Positions 51,800 to 60,562 of a DNA stretch of 64,000 bases are shown here, piece by piece. The position numbers and the translations under genes are program-made. The notes under the pieces are model-generated. The model was given only the letters and a program-made list of their open reading frames with translations, did no database searches and was not told where the DNA came from. Origin of the DNA: Rhizobium sp. BK316. GTDB taxonomy: Bacteria; Pseudomonadota; Alphaproteobacteria; Rhizobiales; Rhizobiaceae. The stretch's first letter is position 1. The number at the start of each line of letters is the position of its first letter. The stretch is taken from NCBI RefSeq assembly GCF_014193695.1, contig NZ_JACHZR010000001.1, positions 1,153,309 to 1,217,308 of the forward strand. Direction: 5' to 3'.

Positions 51800-53593
51800 T
51801 CAGAATTCTTCCCAATCAGATTTCAGTGCGACGGCTGCCGAGCCGCGTTGGGTGGATGTGGCGGACGAGCTACGAACGACTTTCAAAGCCGTCGGTGGAA
51901 CAGGGTGGCGATCCGCCTGCGTAGACGAGGGCCTCGATCTCGAGGTATCGTCAAAACGGAACTGTTCAAGAAGCTCGAAGAGGGCTGCAGCCTCTCGTGC
52001 GAGGCCATGGCTGGCTGCGGTCTGCTCCTCGACCATCGCGGCGTTCTGCTGCGTTCCCTGATCGACGGTGTTGATGGCCTGGTTGATCCCGCCAAGTGCA
52101 GTCGATTGCTCGCGCGCCGCCTCCACGATCGCAGCCACGTTGGTGTTGATTTCGTGAACCTGACTGGCGATCTCCCGGAGCGCGGATCCGGCATTCGTGA
52201 CAAGGCCGACGCCGTTTGCCACGTGGGAACCGGACGCCGTAATCAAGCTCTTGATCTCTTTGGCAGCTTTCGCGGACCGCTGAGCCAGTTCGCGAACCTC
52301 TTGGGCAACAACGGCAAAACCCTTGCCGGCCTCCCCTGCCCGTGCCGCCTCTACGCCGGCATTGAGCGCCAAAAGGTTCGTCTGGAAGGCAATTTCATCG
52401 ATGACACCGATGATATTGGAAATTTCGCGCGACGAGGTTTCGATCTGGTCCATGGCTCCTATCGCGTCACGCACGACCTGGCCGGAATGCTCAGCGTGGT
52501 CTCTGGCGCGCGCCACGAGCCGACCGGCCTCCTCGGCACGCTGGCTCGAATCCTTGACCGTCGTTGTGATTTCCTCAAGGGCCGCCGCCGTCTCTTCGAC
52601 GGATGCGGCTTGCTGCTCGGTGCGCTTTGCCAGATCGTCGGCTGCGGTGCGAATTTCATTGGAGCCGGCTGAAATCGCCTTGGCGTTTTGAGCCACCGTC
52701 GCCATTGCGCCCTTCAGCTTTTCTGAGGCGCTGTTGAAGTCGGTCCGCAGCCGTTCCAGCGAAGGAATGAAGGGCTTTTCGATCGTCTGCGACAGGTCCC
52801 CGTCGGCAAAATTGGTCAGGCAACGGGCAAGTTGCTCGACATTCTCGACGCGCCCCGTGACATCGGTCGCAAACTTCACGACCTTGAACACCCTGCCGTT
52901 CAGGTCGAAGATCGGGTTGTAGGAAGCCTGGATGAAAACCTTCCGGCCACCCTTGCCGACACGCATGAATTCGTCGGCGACGAACTGGCCACTTGAAAGC
53001 TTGCGCCAGAATTCCTTGTAAGCGTCCGACCTTGTGTAGTCTGTCTCACAGAACATCGAATGATGCTTGCCCTGGATCTCGGCAAGCGAATACCCGAGGG
53101 CGCTGAGGAAATTGTCGTTCGCGGTCAGCACTTCGCCCGCTGGCGTGAATTCGATGATCGCCTGTGCGCGGGACAACGCGTCGATCTTGCCCGCATCCTC
53201 GGCAGACTTCAGCTTCTGCGTCGTGATGTCTGTTGCAATCTTGATGACTTTGACTGGCTTTCCACGCCGGAACACGGGATTGTAGGACGCCTCGATCCAG
53301 ACCTCGCGCCCGCCTTTTCCAATCCGCTTGTATTGCTGTTGATCGAATTTCCCGGCCGACAGCTTAGCCCAGAAAGCCTTGTATTCTGCCGAGGATGCAT
53401 AGGCTGGCTCGACAAACATGCTGTGATGTTTTCCGACGATCTCCCTCAACTCGTAGCCAAGCGCCCTGCAGAAGTTTTCGTTAGCCGTGAGGATCTTGCC
53501 CGACAAGTCAAACTCGATCATTGCTTGCGAATTCGACAGAGCGGCAAGTACCGCGACAGCATTTCCACCACGATCAAGAATACTCACCCGCAA
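51800..53593 (-). CDS. Soluble methyl-accepting chemotaxis protein with two PAS domains
   Basis: A 597-residue chemoreceptor without transmembrane segments. Two related PAS domains (residues 12-130 and 135-252) share repeated motifs such as FxRALGY...IVGKHHSMF and GKGGRxVxIxASYNPxF, evidence of internal duplication. A HAMP-like linker (residues 255-310) leads to the signalling domain with the hairpin tip [31 protein letters not shown]. The last five residues, DWEEF, match the xWxxF docking peptide for CheR/CheB, which suggests that it works with the main chemotaxis methylation system. Confidence 0.9.
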   Translation of the reverse strand: MRVSILDRGGNAVAVLAALSNSQAMIEFDLSGKILTANENFCRALGYELREIVGKHHSMFVEPAYASSAEYKAFWAKLSAGKFDQQQYKRIGKGGREVWIEASYNPVFRRGKPVKVIKIATDITTQKLKSAEDAGKIDALSRAQAIIEFTPAGEVLTANDNFLSALGYSLAEIQGKHHSMFCETDYTRSDAYKEFWRKLSSGQFVADEFMRVGKGGRKVFIQASYNPIFDLNGRVFKVVKFATDVTGRVENVEQLARCLTNFADGDLSQTIEKPFIPSLERLRTDFNSASEKLKGAMATVAQNAKAISAGSNEIRTAADDLAKRTEQQAASVEETAAALEEITTTVKDSSQRAEEAGRLVARARDHAEHSGQVVRDAIGAMDQIETSSREISNIIGVIDEIAFQTNLLALNAGVEAARAGEAGKGFAVVAQEVRELAQRSAKAAKEIKSLITASGSHVANGVGLVTNAGSALREIASQVHEINTNVAAIVEAAREQSTALGGINQAINTVDQGTQQNAAMVEEQTAASHGLAREAAALFELLEQFRFDDTSRSRPSSTQADRHPVPPTALKVVRSSSATSTQRGSAAVALKSDWEEF

Positions 53594-53703
53594 TCCTCCA
53601 CAGGTTTCACTGCTGCCGATCCAGTCACGCTATCAATATTCACACATGATCATTAACGCATATTTAATTATAAGATTGACGCGACAGAAGGGCGCAAGGC
53701 GCG

Positions 53704-53790
53704 TTCGATGATGACGCTCAAGCCGCCGACCTCATCCAGAAATACGAAGCCCGCATCGCCGCGCTGGGACGTCTTGTCGGCAAACAGGCG
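53704..53790 (+). pseudogene. Remnant of an IS3-type transposase OrfA
   Basis: The frame reads FDDDAQAADLIQKYEARIAALGRLVGKQAL, close to the region 'AELIxKYExRIxALExxVGKQALExEFLKG' of rhizobial IS3-family OrfA proteins. It breaks off right after this. No inverted repeats or OrfB part were found nearby, so it is only a scar of a former insertion sequence. Confidence 0.5.
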
Positions 53791-53975
53791 CTGACCGAAC
53801 ACCTTCCATACTTCATCAAGGATGATTTACAACAAACGCAGACTTTATTTGGCGCTTCATTATCTGGGACCCGCCGCAATCCGAGGATCAACACATCCGG
53901 AAGATTGGCAAAACAGCGGCGTGATCATTGTCCACCCTCAGGCGCGCACTCCAAAAAGGGGGCAACATTGCATGC

Positions 53976-54236
53976 TTAAACACAAACGAGCCGTTCGCAT
54001 CGTGCTGGACAACGAAGCCAAGCATCCCTGCGCGATATCCGGATCATCAGCAGAGCCGACGTAACGACGTTTCGTATCACCATGCCTATCTGGATGTCGA
54101 AGTACCAGTACTTGCGCCCCTTGATGTTAGCCGAGGTGAACCGACCTTCCGGGGGAAAATCGGCCGTCCAAGCGGGTCGAGCGAGCGCTGACCCAGCTCG
54201 GCGGGCATCGCCCGATATGAGGTCGATGGACTTCAA
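53976..54236 (-). pseudogene. GSU2403-type nucleotidyltransferase relic
   Basis: On the minus strand the pieces ELGQRSLD, DFPPEGRFTSANIKGRKYWYFD and DTKRRYVGSADDPDIAQ appear in order but in two or three different frames. They match the N-terminal part of a nucleotidyltransferase family common on rhizobial plasmids ('AELxQRSLDAAF', 'GRFxxxxxxGRxYWYFD', 'RRYVGPxDD'). The downstream half is missing. The gene is therefore inactive, but its promoter region keeps a long palindrome (54252-54280). Confidence 0.6.
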
Positions 54237-54251
54237 AAGCTCGACTTCGGT

Positions 54252-54280
54252 GTTATACCGTTTTTCAAAAACAGTATAAC
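54252..54280. promoter_or_regulatory. 29-bp near-perfect palindrome
   Basis: The left arm GTTATACCGTTTTT (54252-54265) and right arm AAAAACAGTATAAC (54267-54280) are inverted with a single mismatch around one central C. It ends 16 nt before the start of the nucleotidyltransferase relic, and on the minus strand it contains TATAAC, a possible -10 hexamer. An operator that covers the promoter fits best; an RNA hairpin is also possible. Confidence 0.5.
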
Positions 54281-54631
54281 GATCGAGAGGATAGGGTGCT
54301 AGCTTATCGCCTTGAACCGATACAAACCTACGACACCTCGATCCACTCTGTCGTTATCGGGACCAGGGATTGATCACTTCCAGCCCGGCAGCTTCGTAAC
54401 TCCGTAGCGACTGGCCCCGCGCTGCTGCGAGAAGGTCCGCCTATCATGCCTCGAGGGAGCCCAACTGCGCCAAGGTCGTGGTCGAGTAGCTATGCCATTC
54501 GACCGATTGATCAAGGCCCTGACGGAAAGCCCGCTGCTCGCGGACAACGTGGAACAGCGTGCAGGAAAAGCTTACAAACTCTGACCGCAGTTATTCACGC
54601 ACGATACGTTGGATCCTCAATCCGGTCCGGA

Positions 54632-55141
54632 TCAAAAGGTCCTGACGCCATACACCTCATGTGCAGGGATAGGCAGCAGACGATAGGCCATTTCCGCCTT
54701 CAACTCCTCGTGGCGGGCGACCTCGTCGGGCGTCTTGTCCTTCTTAGCGCCCAGCGTGACGAACTCTTCCTTCACGTGCCCGGGCTTGATTACGGCTTCA
54801 GCGGTGCGACCACGATAGCTGAAGCGGAACACGTAAGGTCCGGGCGGATCGGTGATGATGTCCTTGCCGCCGATCGACTTGTCGACGGTCAGCCGTCTCT
54901 CGGTCAGCGCCCGGGTCACCATTTCCAGCGCGTCGCGTCCGCCGGGACCGGAAAACGCCGTCACAATTGTCACTTCGCGCCGTTCCGGCGGCGTGTCGGA
55001 CAGTAGCGGAAACGCCGCCTGCATCGCCTTCAGCGCATGCGCCACGCCGCCGGGAAAACCGCCGCCGTGATAGGCGTTGATGCCGTCGAAGGTGAAGCTG
55101 ATCGGGTGGCCGTTGTCGAGCACGGTAATGGCATTAGACAT
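54632..55141 (-). CDS. FmdE-like domain protein lacking the usual cysteine
   Basis: A 169-residue protein. Its layout follows FmdE (formylmethanofuran dehydrogenase subunit E): INAYHGGGFPGGVAHALKAM stands where FmdE has HGHxCPG; VTIVTAFSGPGGRDALEMVTRAL where it has 'CGVDAIQxxTG'; and GPYVFRFSYRGRTAEAVIKPG where the short beta strand lies. The cysteines and the second histidine are absent, and there is no C-terminal zinc ribbon. It ends an iron-type ABC operon and overlaps the preceding gene by 8 nt. Similarity was judged by eye, so the family call is tentative; a role as a binding or scaffold protein for the imported metal compound is inference. Confidence 0.5.
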   Translation of the reverse strand: MSNAITVLDNGHPISFTFDGINAYHGGGFPGGVAHALKAMQAAFPLLSDTPPERREVTIVTAFSGPGGRDALEMVTRALTERRLTVDKSIGGKDIITDPPGPYVFRFSYRGRTAEAVIKPGHVKEEFVTLGAKKDKTPDEVARHEELKAEMAYRLLPIPAHEVYGVRTF

Positions 55142-56444
55142 CTGCGAAGGCTTTCAGGTTGGGAACGAAGCTGTCGAGGAAAAGGGTCGTGGCCGGCATG
55201 AAATGCGAGCCGTGGTGGAACATCGGGTCGAGCGAGGAGAGGATCATCGTTCCCTTGGTCGAGACCTTGTCCTCGTAGAGGATCGCCCGGCCTTCACCGT
55301 CGCGGGCCAGCACCGTGGCGCCGACCGGCGGGACAAACCAGCCATGCAGGTGCCAGGTCGCCTGCCTGTCGCCGATGCCGGCCATCAGCGGATGGCTGGC
55401 CGCGGCCTCGGTGACGCGCACGCCGAGATCGGCGGCCGGATCGAGCCACCACCACCAATTCGTCGGCGTGCCGGTGTAGTCGACATGCGGCAGCCAAAGA
55501 TCGGAACGGCTCTCGCCGAGCGCCACCACCGTGCCGCCGGCGGCCAGATGGCGCGCGAGCACGGGTTTCTGGGCGATCATGCGCTGCGCCGGCGTGCGGC
55601 ACGGAACCCAGAGAATGTCGTCGGGACGCAGTATGTCGGCGAGATGTTCGGGCGCGCAGATGACGTCGAAGATCTGGGTGTAGCGCGGTCCTTCAAGGCT
55701 GCGGATGTTGTAATAGGTGCCGGACGATGGCGCGACGAAGCGCCGTCCCGTTCGGCTCGACACGCGCATGCCGCCATAGGTTTCGGGCGCGGCAAGCGGC
55801 AGCTCGGCCGCCGGCGACGAGGGTGCCGAGGGCCAGGGGTCAAGGCAGGGGCCGCCAAGCGTCCAGTCGATCATGCGCCGCGTCAGCTCGCCCGACAGGT
55901 TCCATTCGAGCCCCATCGAGCCGAGATCATTGCCGGCATGGGAAAAGATCCGCCCGCCCCTTGGCCGCTCCCAGACCCAGTCGACCGGCACCTGCGCCGC
56001 GCCGAGACCGTTGACCGCCACCGCGCCTTCGGGTGGCGGATTGCAGCCCCGGCCGTAAAAGCCCGCCACACCCTTGTTGGTCTCGATCTTCGCAAGCTCG
56101 ATGCCGGAAAACAGCGGATGGGCGTTGACCGAGGAAAGGTCGAAATCGGCGCGCTTCGGCGCCTCGATCGGCCGGTACTGGCTCATGCCGTCGACCAGCG
56201 GCCGCACCATGTGGCCGTTGAAGAACCAGCGGCCGCCGGCATCGAGGAATGCGGCGAGCGCCTCGCGCATCAGCAGCATGGCGTTCTGGTCGAACTGGTT
56301 GCCGGTGATCAGGCCCTTGTGGGCCAGAAGCATGTCGGCGGTCAGCGCCGGCTGCTCGACGATCGTCACCAGACCCTCTACCGCGGCCGCCTTCACGGCC
56401 TCGGACGGGGCCTCATAGGTCGACTTCAGATAGATCGCGCTCAT
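55134..56444 (-). CDS. Large protein with two amidotransferase/ThuA-like halves, unknown function
   Basis: A 436-residue cytoplasmic protein with no signal peptide. The N-terminal half (residues 25-190; ITGNQFDQNAMLLMREALAAFLDAGGRWFFNGHMV) and the C-terminal half (residues 260-420; LWVPCRTPAQRMIAQKPVLARHLAAGGTVVALGES) both show the alternation typical of glutamine-amidotransferase/ThuA-like folds, each followed by an 'SHPLMAGI'-type segment. No nucleophilic cysteine is obvious. It overlaps the ATPase gene upstream by 4 nt and the FmdE-like gene downstream. Its partners suggest handling of a metal complex or its ligand after import. Confidence 0.6.
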   Translation of the reverse strand: MSAIYLKSTYEAPSEAVKAAAVEGLVTIVEQPALTADMLLAHKGLITGNQFDQNAMLLMREALAAFLDAGGRWFFNGHMVRPLVDGMSQYRPIEAPKRADFDLSSVNAHPLFSGIELAKIETNKGVAGFYGRGCNPPPEGAVAVNGLGAAQVPVDWVWERPRGGRIFSHAGNDLGSMGLEWNLSGELTRRMIDWTLGGPCLDPWPSAPSSPAAELPLAAPETYGGMRVSSRTGRRFVAPSSGTYYNIRSLEGPRYTQIFDVICAPEHLADILRPDDILWVPCRTPAQRMIAQKPVLARHLAAGGTVVALGESRSDLWLPHVDYTGTPTNWWWWLDPAADLGVRVTEAAASHPLMAGIGDRQATWHLHGWFVPPVGATVLARDGEGRAILYEDKVSTKGTMILSSLDPMFHHGSHFMPATTLFLDSFVPNLKAFADV

Positions 56445-57199
56445 GCTGCCTCTATTCCGGCGAAAGCCGGCAGGATTGCCCGGCGCGTCTCGCCCGTCGG
56501 TCCGGTTACCTCCACCCAGCGCATCGCCACGCCGTAGAGCTCGGAGAGTTTGTCGGGCTCGATCATATCGGCGACGGTGCCGTGGACTTCGCGCCCGCCC
56601 GGCATCATCAGCAGCACGTCGTCGGCCGCCGCCAGCGCATGGTTTGGGTCGTGGGTGGTGAACAGGATCGCCTTGTCGCGGCGAAGCCGGAGCGAATTGA
56701 GGAGTTCCAGCGTGCGTGACTGGTTGCCGAGATCGAGCGCCGAGGTCGGCTCGTCGAAGATCAGGGCAGGCGAACCGGTGGCGATGGCGCGGGCGATCAG
56801 CACCATCTGCCTCTGGCCGCCGGACATGCGGTCGTAGCGAAGCTCGGCGAGATGGCTGGCGCCGACCTCGACCAGCGCCTTCTCGGCCGCCGCGCGGTCG
56901 TCCGCCGAGGGCTGGCCGAACAGGCCAAGCCTCGCCGCCCGACCCATGACGACGACGTCGAGCCCGGACAGCTTGGCCTGCGAGGCACCGTGCTGCGGCA
57001 CATAGCCGGAGATTTTCGGCGCGCTGCGGCGACCCCTGGCCAGCGGCTGGAAACCAAGCAGGGCGCGCAGAAGCGTGGTCTTGCCGCGACCATTGGGACC
57101 GAGCACCGCCATCGAACGGTCGACCGGCACGGTGAAGCTGATGCCGGAAAACAGCGTGCGGGCGCCGAAGGAGACGGAGGCGTCTTCAAGGCCGATCAT
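56441..57199 (-). CDS. Iron-siderophore-type ABC transporter ATP-binding protein (FecE-like)
   Basis: A 252-residue ATPase. Walker A is GPNGRGKTT, the signature MSGGQRQMVLIARAI and Walker B ALIFDEPTSALD. The frame is open to 57619 but that part is inside the permease gene; ATG 57199 gives the standard start (MIGLEDASVSFGARTLF). It overlaps the upstream permease by 4 nt. The order binding protein, permease, ATPase is that of FecBCDE/FhuBCD systems for ferric or other metal chelates. Confidence 0.87.
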   Translation of the reverse strand: MIGLEDASVSFGARTLFSGISFTVPVDRSMAVLGPNGRGKTTLLRALLGFQPLARGRRSAPKISGYVPQHGASQAKLSGLDVVVMGRAARLGLFGQPSADDRAAAEKALVEVGASHLAELRYDRMSGGQRQMVLIARAIATGSPALIFDEPTSALDLGNQSRTLELLNSLRLRRDKAILFTTHDPNHALAAADDVLLMMPGGREVHGTVADMIEPDKLSELYGVAMRWVEVTGPTGETRRAILPAFAGIEAA

Positions 57200-58248
57200 G
57201 TGCGGTTGGTCTCCTTGAAATGGCGGCGCAGCAGGTAACCAAACACCGGCGCGCCGACCAGCGCCGTCAGCACGCCGAGCGGGATTTCGGCCGCCGTCAG
57301 GGTGCGCGCCATGGTGTCGATCAGCGTCAGATAGGCGGCGCCGAGCAAGGCCGAGGCCGGGATCAGCGCACGGTGATCCTCGCCGACCAGGATGCGCGCG
57401 GCATGCGGCACGACGAGCCCGATCCAGCCGATGATGCCGGCTACCGCCACCGAGGTTCCGGTCATCAGCGAAATGGCGCCGAAGATATACCAGCGCTCGC
57501 GATCCGGATTGACGCCGAGCGACCGCGCCTCCTGCTCCTCGAGCGCCAGCAGGTTGAGCCGGTAACGCAACAGCCAGACGGCGAGGAGGCCAAGGCCCAT
57601 GCCCGGCACGGCGAGCCACAGGCGTGGCCAGGTGGCGGTCGAAAACGAGCCCATCAGCCAGTAGACGATGGCCGGAAGAGAGGTGTTGGGGTCGGCGACG
57701 AACTGCACGACGGACACCAGGGCCGCGAACAGCGCGCCGACGATCATGCCGGCGAGGATCACCGTGATCACCTCGGTGCGGCCGTTGATGCGGGCGAGGA
57801 GCCCGACCAGGAACAGCGCCGACAGGCCGAGCAGGAAGGCCATGCCGAGCAGGACGAAGCCGGAATAGCCGAACAGGATGGCGAGCGCGCCGCCGAAGGC
57901 GGCACCCTGGCTGATGCCGAGCACCTGCGGCGAGACCAGCGGATTGCGGAACACGCCCTGCAGCGCCGCCCCGCCGACGGCGAGCGCCGCACCCGACAGC
58001 GCCGCCAGAAGCACGCGCGGCAGACGCACCAGCAGCACGATGCGCTCGTCCATCTGGGTCGGCGCGGCATCCGGGTTGAGGATCGCCGCCAGCAGGATCT
58101 CGCCGATCCGTGGCACGTCGACGGAAAAGCGCCCGGCGCCTATTGAAAACAGCATGGCGGCGATCAGCGCCAGCACCATCAGCCCGAACGCGCCGATCCT
58201 GAGGCCGATCAGGCTTCGGCGCCCGCTTTCCGTCGCCGCCATCGCCAT
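57196..58248 (-). CDS. Iron-siderophore-type ABC transporter permease (FecCD family)
   Basis: A 350-residue membrane protein of the BtuC/FecCD family with about ten helices. Conserved elements are VLLVRLPRVLLAALSGAALAVGGAALQGVFRNPL near residue 70-100, the coupling motif GWIGLVVPHAARILVGEDHR near residue 260, and AEIPLGVLTALVGAPVFGYLL at the end. ATG 58248 is used (58242 is a second in-frame ATG); the SBP stop lies just before it. One permease gene implies a homodimeric channel. Confidence 0.88.
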   Translation of the reverse strand: MAMAATESGRRSLIGLRIGAFGLMVLALIAAMLFSIGAGRFSVDVPRIGEILLAAILNPDAAPTQMDERIVLLVRLPRVLLAALSGAALAVGGAALQGVFRNPLVSPQVLGISQGAAFGGALAILFGYSGFVLLGMAFLLGLSALFLVGLLARINGRTEVITVILAGMIVGALFAALVSVVQFVADPNTSLPAIVYWLMGSFSTATWPRLWLAVPGMGLGLLAVWLLRYRLNLLALEEQEARSLGVNPDRERWYIFGAISLMTGTSVAVAGIIGWIGLVVPHAARILVGEDHRALIPASALLGAAYLTLIDTMARTLTAAEIPLGVLTALVGAPVFGYLLRRHFKETNRT

Positions 58249-58249
58249 C

Positions 58250-59335
58250 TTACTTCGCCTTGAACTGGGCGTAGTCGGTGGCATCGCCCTGCATGCCGAC
58301 CCACAGGATGCCGTCGATGTCCTCGTCGGTCAGGTCGTAGTCGTAGAGCGTCTTGTAGGCCTCTTTCATCTCGCCGCGCAGGTCGTACTGGAAGATGTCG
58401 GGATGCATGAGATTGGCAAGCCACATCCAGGTCAGCGGGCTTTCCTGGTTCGGCGGGTCCCAGCGATAGCCGCCGAGCGGCATCTTGTAGACGCGCTTGT
58501 CCTGGGCGGCCTTGGTCAGCGACAGGATCGGGTCGTCATAGATCCGCCCAAGGCCGAGCTTGGCCTCGAAACTGTTGAGGAGAATGACGTCGGGGTTCCA
58601 TTCGGCGATCTGTTCGGGGCTGATCGTCGTGCCCTGGCCCTCAAGATTGGCCGAGACGGAGACGGCGCCGGCCAGATTGACGTAGAAGGCGGCGTAGTTG
58701 CCCTTGTCGCCGGAGGCGGTCAGGCTTTCCAGCGCGCGGCCGAGATAGAGGATGCGCGGCTTCTTCTCGGCCGGAATGTCCTTCGACTTGGCTGCCATTT
58801 CAGCGGCCACCTGGTCGCGCCAGCCGTTGATCATCTGCGCGCGCTCGGGCTTGCCCATCGCGGTCGCCACCATCGCCTGGTACTGCTTGGTCTTCTCTTC
58901 CGAGCCGTAGGAGATCAAAAGCGCGGTCAGGCCGGCATTGACGATCGGGTCGACCAGGTCCGGGCCGCGATCGGCCCACTGGATTACCAGTTCGGGATTG
59001 GTGGTTGCCAGTTCCTCGACGTTCGGAATGAAGTTCGGCGCGGTGATGTCGGAGGGAATGTCCTTGGCCTCGGGGAAGATCTTGCCGAGCACGCCCTCGA
59101 CGATCGCCGACTTGGCGGTCGGGTTCATGCCGACCAGCTTTGACGTTCCGCCGTCCATGGCGATGATGGTCGAGGCCATCGGAATCGGGATCGAGGCGAT
59201 CCGCTCGACCGGCTTTGGCAGTGTGACGGTGCGCTTTTCATGATCGATGATGGTGATCGGATCGGCGGTTGCGGCGAGTGGCTGAGTGAAAACCAATGCA
59301 ACTGTGATCGCGAGCTCGTTCCGTCTGAAAAGCAT
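58250..59335 (-). CDS. Iron-siderophore-type ABC transporter substrate-binding protein
   Basis: A 361-residue periplasmic binding protein of the FepB/BtuF fold. Signal peptide MLFRRNELAITVALVFTQPLAATA; mature part DPITIIDHEKRTVTLPKPVERIASIP, then NVEELATTNPELVIQW and ISPEQIAEWNPDVILLNSFE, each typical for the two lobes. It is the first gene of the leftward operon and lies behind an iron-response-type box. The charged C-terminal end (YDYDLTDEDIDGILW) occurs in relatives that bind tungstate/molybdate or heme-like ligands as well as siderophores, so the ligand remains open. Confidence 0.87.
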   Translation of the reverse strand: MLFRRNELAITVALVFTQPLAATADPITIIDHEKRTVTLPKPVERIASIPIPMASTIIAMDGGTSKLVGMNPTAKSAIVEGVLGKIFPEAKDIPSDITAPNFIPNVEELATTNPELVIQWADRGPDLVDPIVNAGLTALLISYGSEEKTKQYQAMVATAMGKPERAQMINGWRDQVAAEMAAKSKDIPAEKKPRILYLGRALESLTASGDKGNYAAFYVNLAGAVSVSANLEGQGTTISPEQIAEWNPDVILLNSFEAKLGLGRIYDDPILSLTKAAQDKRVYKMPLGGYRWDPPNQESPLTWMWLANLMHPDIFQYDLRGEMKEAYKTLYDYDLTDEDIDGILWVGMQGDATDYAQFKAK

Positions 59336-59380
59336 AAAAACCCCTCAAAAAATTCAGTGACGCACATCAATTCGTAAATA

Positions 59381-59395
59381 TGATTTCTTTTGTCA
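59381..59395. promoter_or_regulatory. RirA-type iron-responsive box upstream of the FecBCD-like operon
   Basis: TGATTTCTTTTGTCA has the form TGA-N9-TCA, the core of the iron-responsive operator recognised by RirA in rhizobia. It lies 46-60 nt before the start of the binding-protein gene and, read leftward, includes TTGACA (complement of 59391-59396), a likely -35. Repression at high iron is expected from the known role of this motif; the match is short, so chance is possible. Confidence 0.5.
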
Positions 59396-60160
59396 AGATA
59401 TTTGAGGTGCCTGTCATCACACGAGTGGTCGTCCCAAACATCGTGAATTGCTAGGGAGCTTCTGACAGCAACAACGTGGTCGCATCAGAGGCCTTTCGAC
59501 CATGGAGATCAGAGAGGACTGTTTTGTACCTCAAATCCTCTTTCGGAAGAGGTCCCGATACCGATCCCGAGGCTATTGAATGAACAGGATCGAGCGTAGC
59601 AACCATGCCACGCCGAGTATTCTGATCTCAGGGATCTTGAAGGGAAGTCAACCAACGGCAGCCCTGCTGCTGTATCGAACGAAGTGAACAAGCCCGCGAA
59701 GAGCGCCAAACGGAATCTTCAAAAGCGCATCGCTTCCGCAGTCGAAGTGCTAAACGAAGATGATCTCGCGAGGATCGCTATCATGTTGGATGCATTGGCC
59801 GCTGCTCGATCGTAACCAAGCTCTGCAACCGATCAAAATGGCCGCATCCAGGCAGTTGATGGGATTGGAACCGACGGGCACGTAGTTTTGACCTTGGCCA
59901 AACATTCATCAGGGCAGCACCACAGGGCTATCTTATCTCTCGGCATACAGGAGTCGGCTGCCGAATATGATTTTCGTCTCAGGAAAAGAGGCTTGGCAGG
60001 TTTCGGCGACCGAGCTCGCAGCAGAACACTATGGAAGACTCATCACTCGGATGGACGAGGGCGGTTCGAAGTCTCTCCTACCTACGGCCAGCTTTCGATT
60101 GCGACCACGTGGAACACTTTAAAATTTCCGCTGGTCGAGAGTCGACCTGCCGTAGTCGCT
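59396..60160. other. Stretch with no firmly supported gene
   Basis: Apart from one small plus-strand frame (59684-59814) nothing convincing is seen. A plus-strand frame at 59888-60382 runs antisense into the DUF3307 gene and has no family features. No insertion-sequence ends or long repeats were noticed. Confidence 0.4.
59684..59814 (+). CDS. Small hypothetical protein or gene remnant
   Basis: A frame from GTG 59684 ends at TAA 59814-59812 region and encodes about 43 residues, with a basic start (NKPAKSAKRNLQKRIASAVE) and an amphipathic helix (LNEDDLARIAIMLDALAAARS). The same frame is open for about 30 codons upstream without a start codon, so it could be the 3' remnant of a longer gene. I do not recognise a family. 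Confidence 0.25.
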
Positions 60161-60544
60161 TCATCTCGTCAAGAAATCACCATTGCACACCATGATCGCC
60201 AAAATCGCCGAATACGTGAGATGATGAGCCAGTTGATCGGCGCCATGCAGCATCCAAAATGTGCGCGTGTTGATAGGGTGCGGTCGACGATGACCGTAGA
60301 TGGCCTTTATATGATCGATGAGGAAATGGACCAGAAACTCACCGGAGGTAATGGCCAATACCCACATCGGATCCGTAATTGACACCAAAAGGGCCGGCGC
60401 AGTGGCGACAGCGTGGATGCCGGCGTGGACATAGGCTCCAGGCTTCCTGAAGTTCCCTTTGCCGCTAATCATCCATTCGGGTTGCAGCACATAGTCAGCC
60501 ACGAAATGCTTTAACTGCAACCAAATCAGCGTGGTGAGCAGCAT
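60161..60544 (-). CDS. DUF3307 membrane protein
   Basis: A 127-residue protein with about four hydrophobic helices. The DUF3307 hallmarks are present: KHFVADYVLQPEWMISGKGN near residues 12-30, VHAGIHAVAT, and FLVHFLIDHIKAIYG near residue 75, whose conserved His/Asp residues are typical. ATG 60544 is used; the frame also has a TTG at 60550. It lies just downstream of the cyclase gene (18 nt gap), in the same direction. Function of the family is unknown. Confidence 0.82.
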   Translation of the reverse strand: MLLTTLIWLQLKHFVADYVLQPEWMISGKGNFRKPGAYVHAGIHAVATAPALLVSITDPMWVLAITSGEFLVHFLIDHIKAIYGHRRPHPINTRTFWMLHGADQLAHHLTYSAILAIMVCNGDFLTR

Positions 60545-60562
60545 GGTCAAGTCGCACCCCCT

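Noticed and set aside
55077..56537. 486-codon plus-strand frame over the double amidotransferase-like gene
   Set aside because: Arg/His-rich antisense product without motifs; the minus-strand gene overlaps neighbours in operon style.
57220..58146. 308-codon plus-strand frame over the FecCD permease
   Set aside because: Composition of alternating charged residues is the antisense image of membrane helices.
59888..60382. 164-codon plus-strand frame
   Set aside because: It runs antisense into the DUF3307 gene, has no ribosome site or family feature, and its first half shows no coding bias that I can see.
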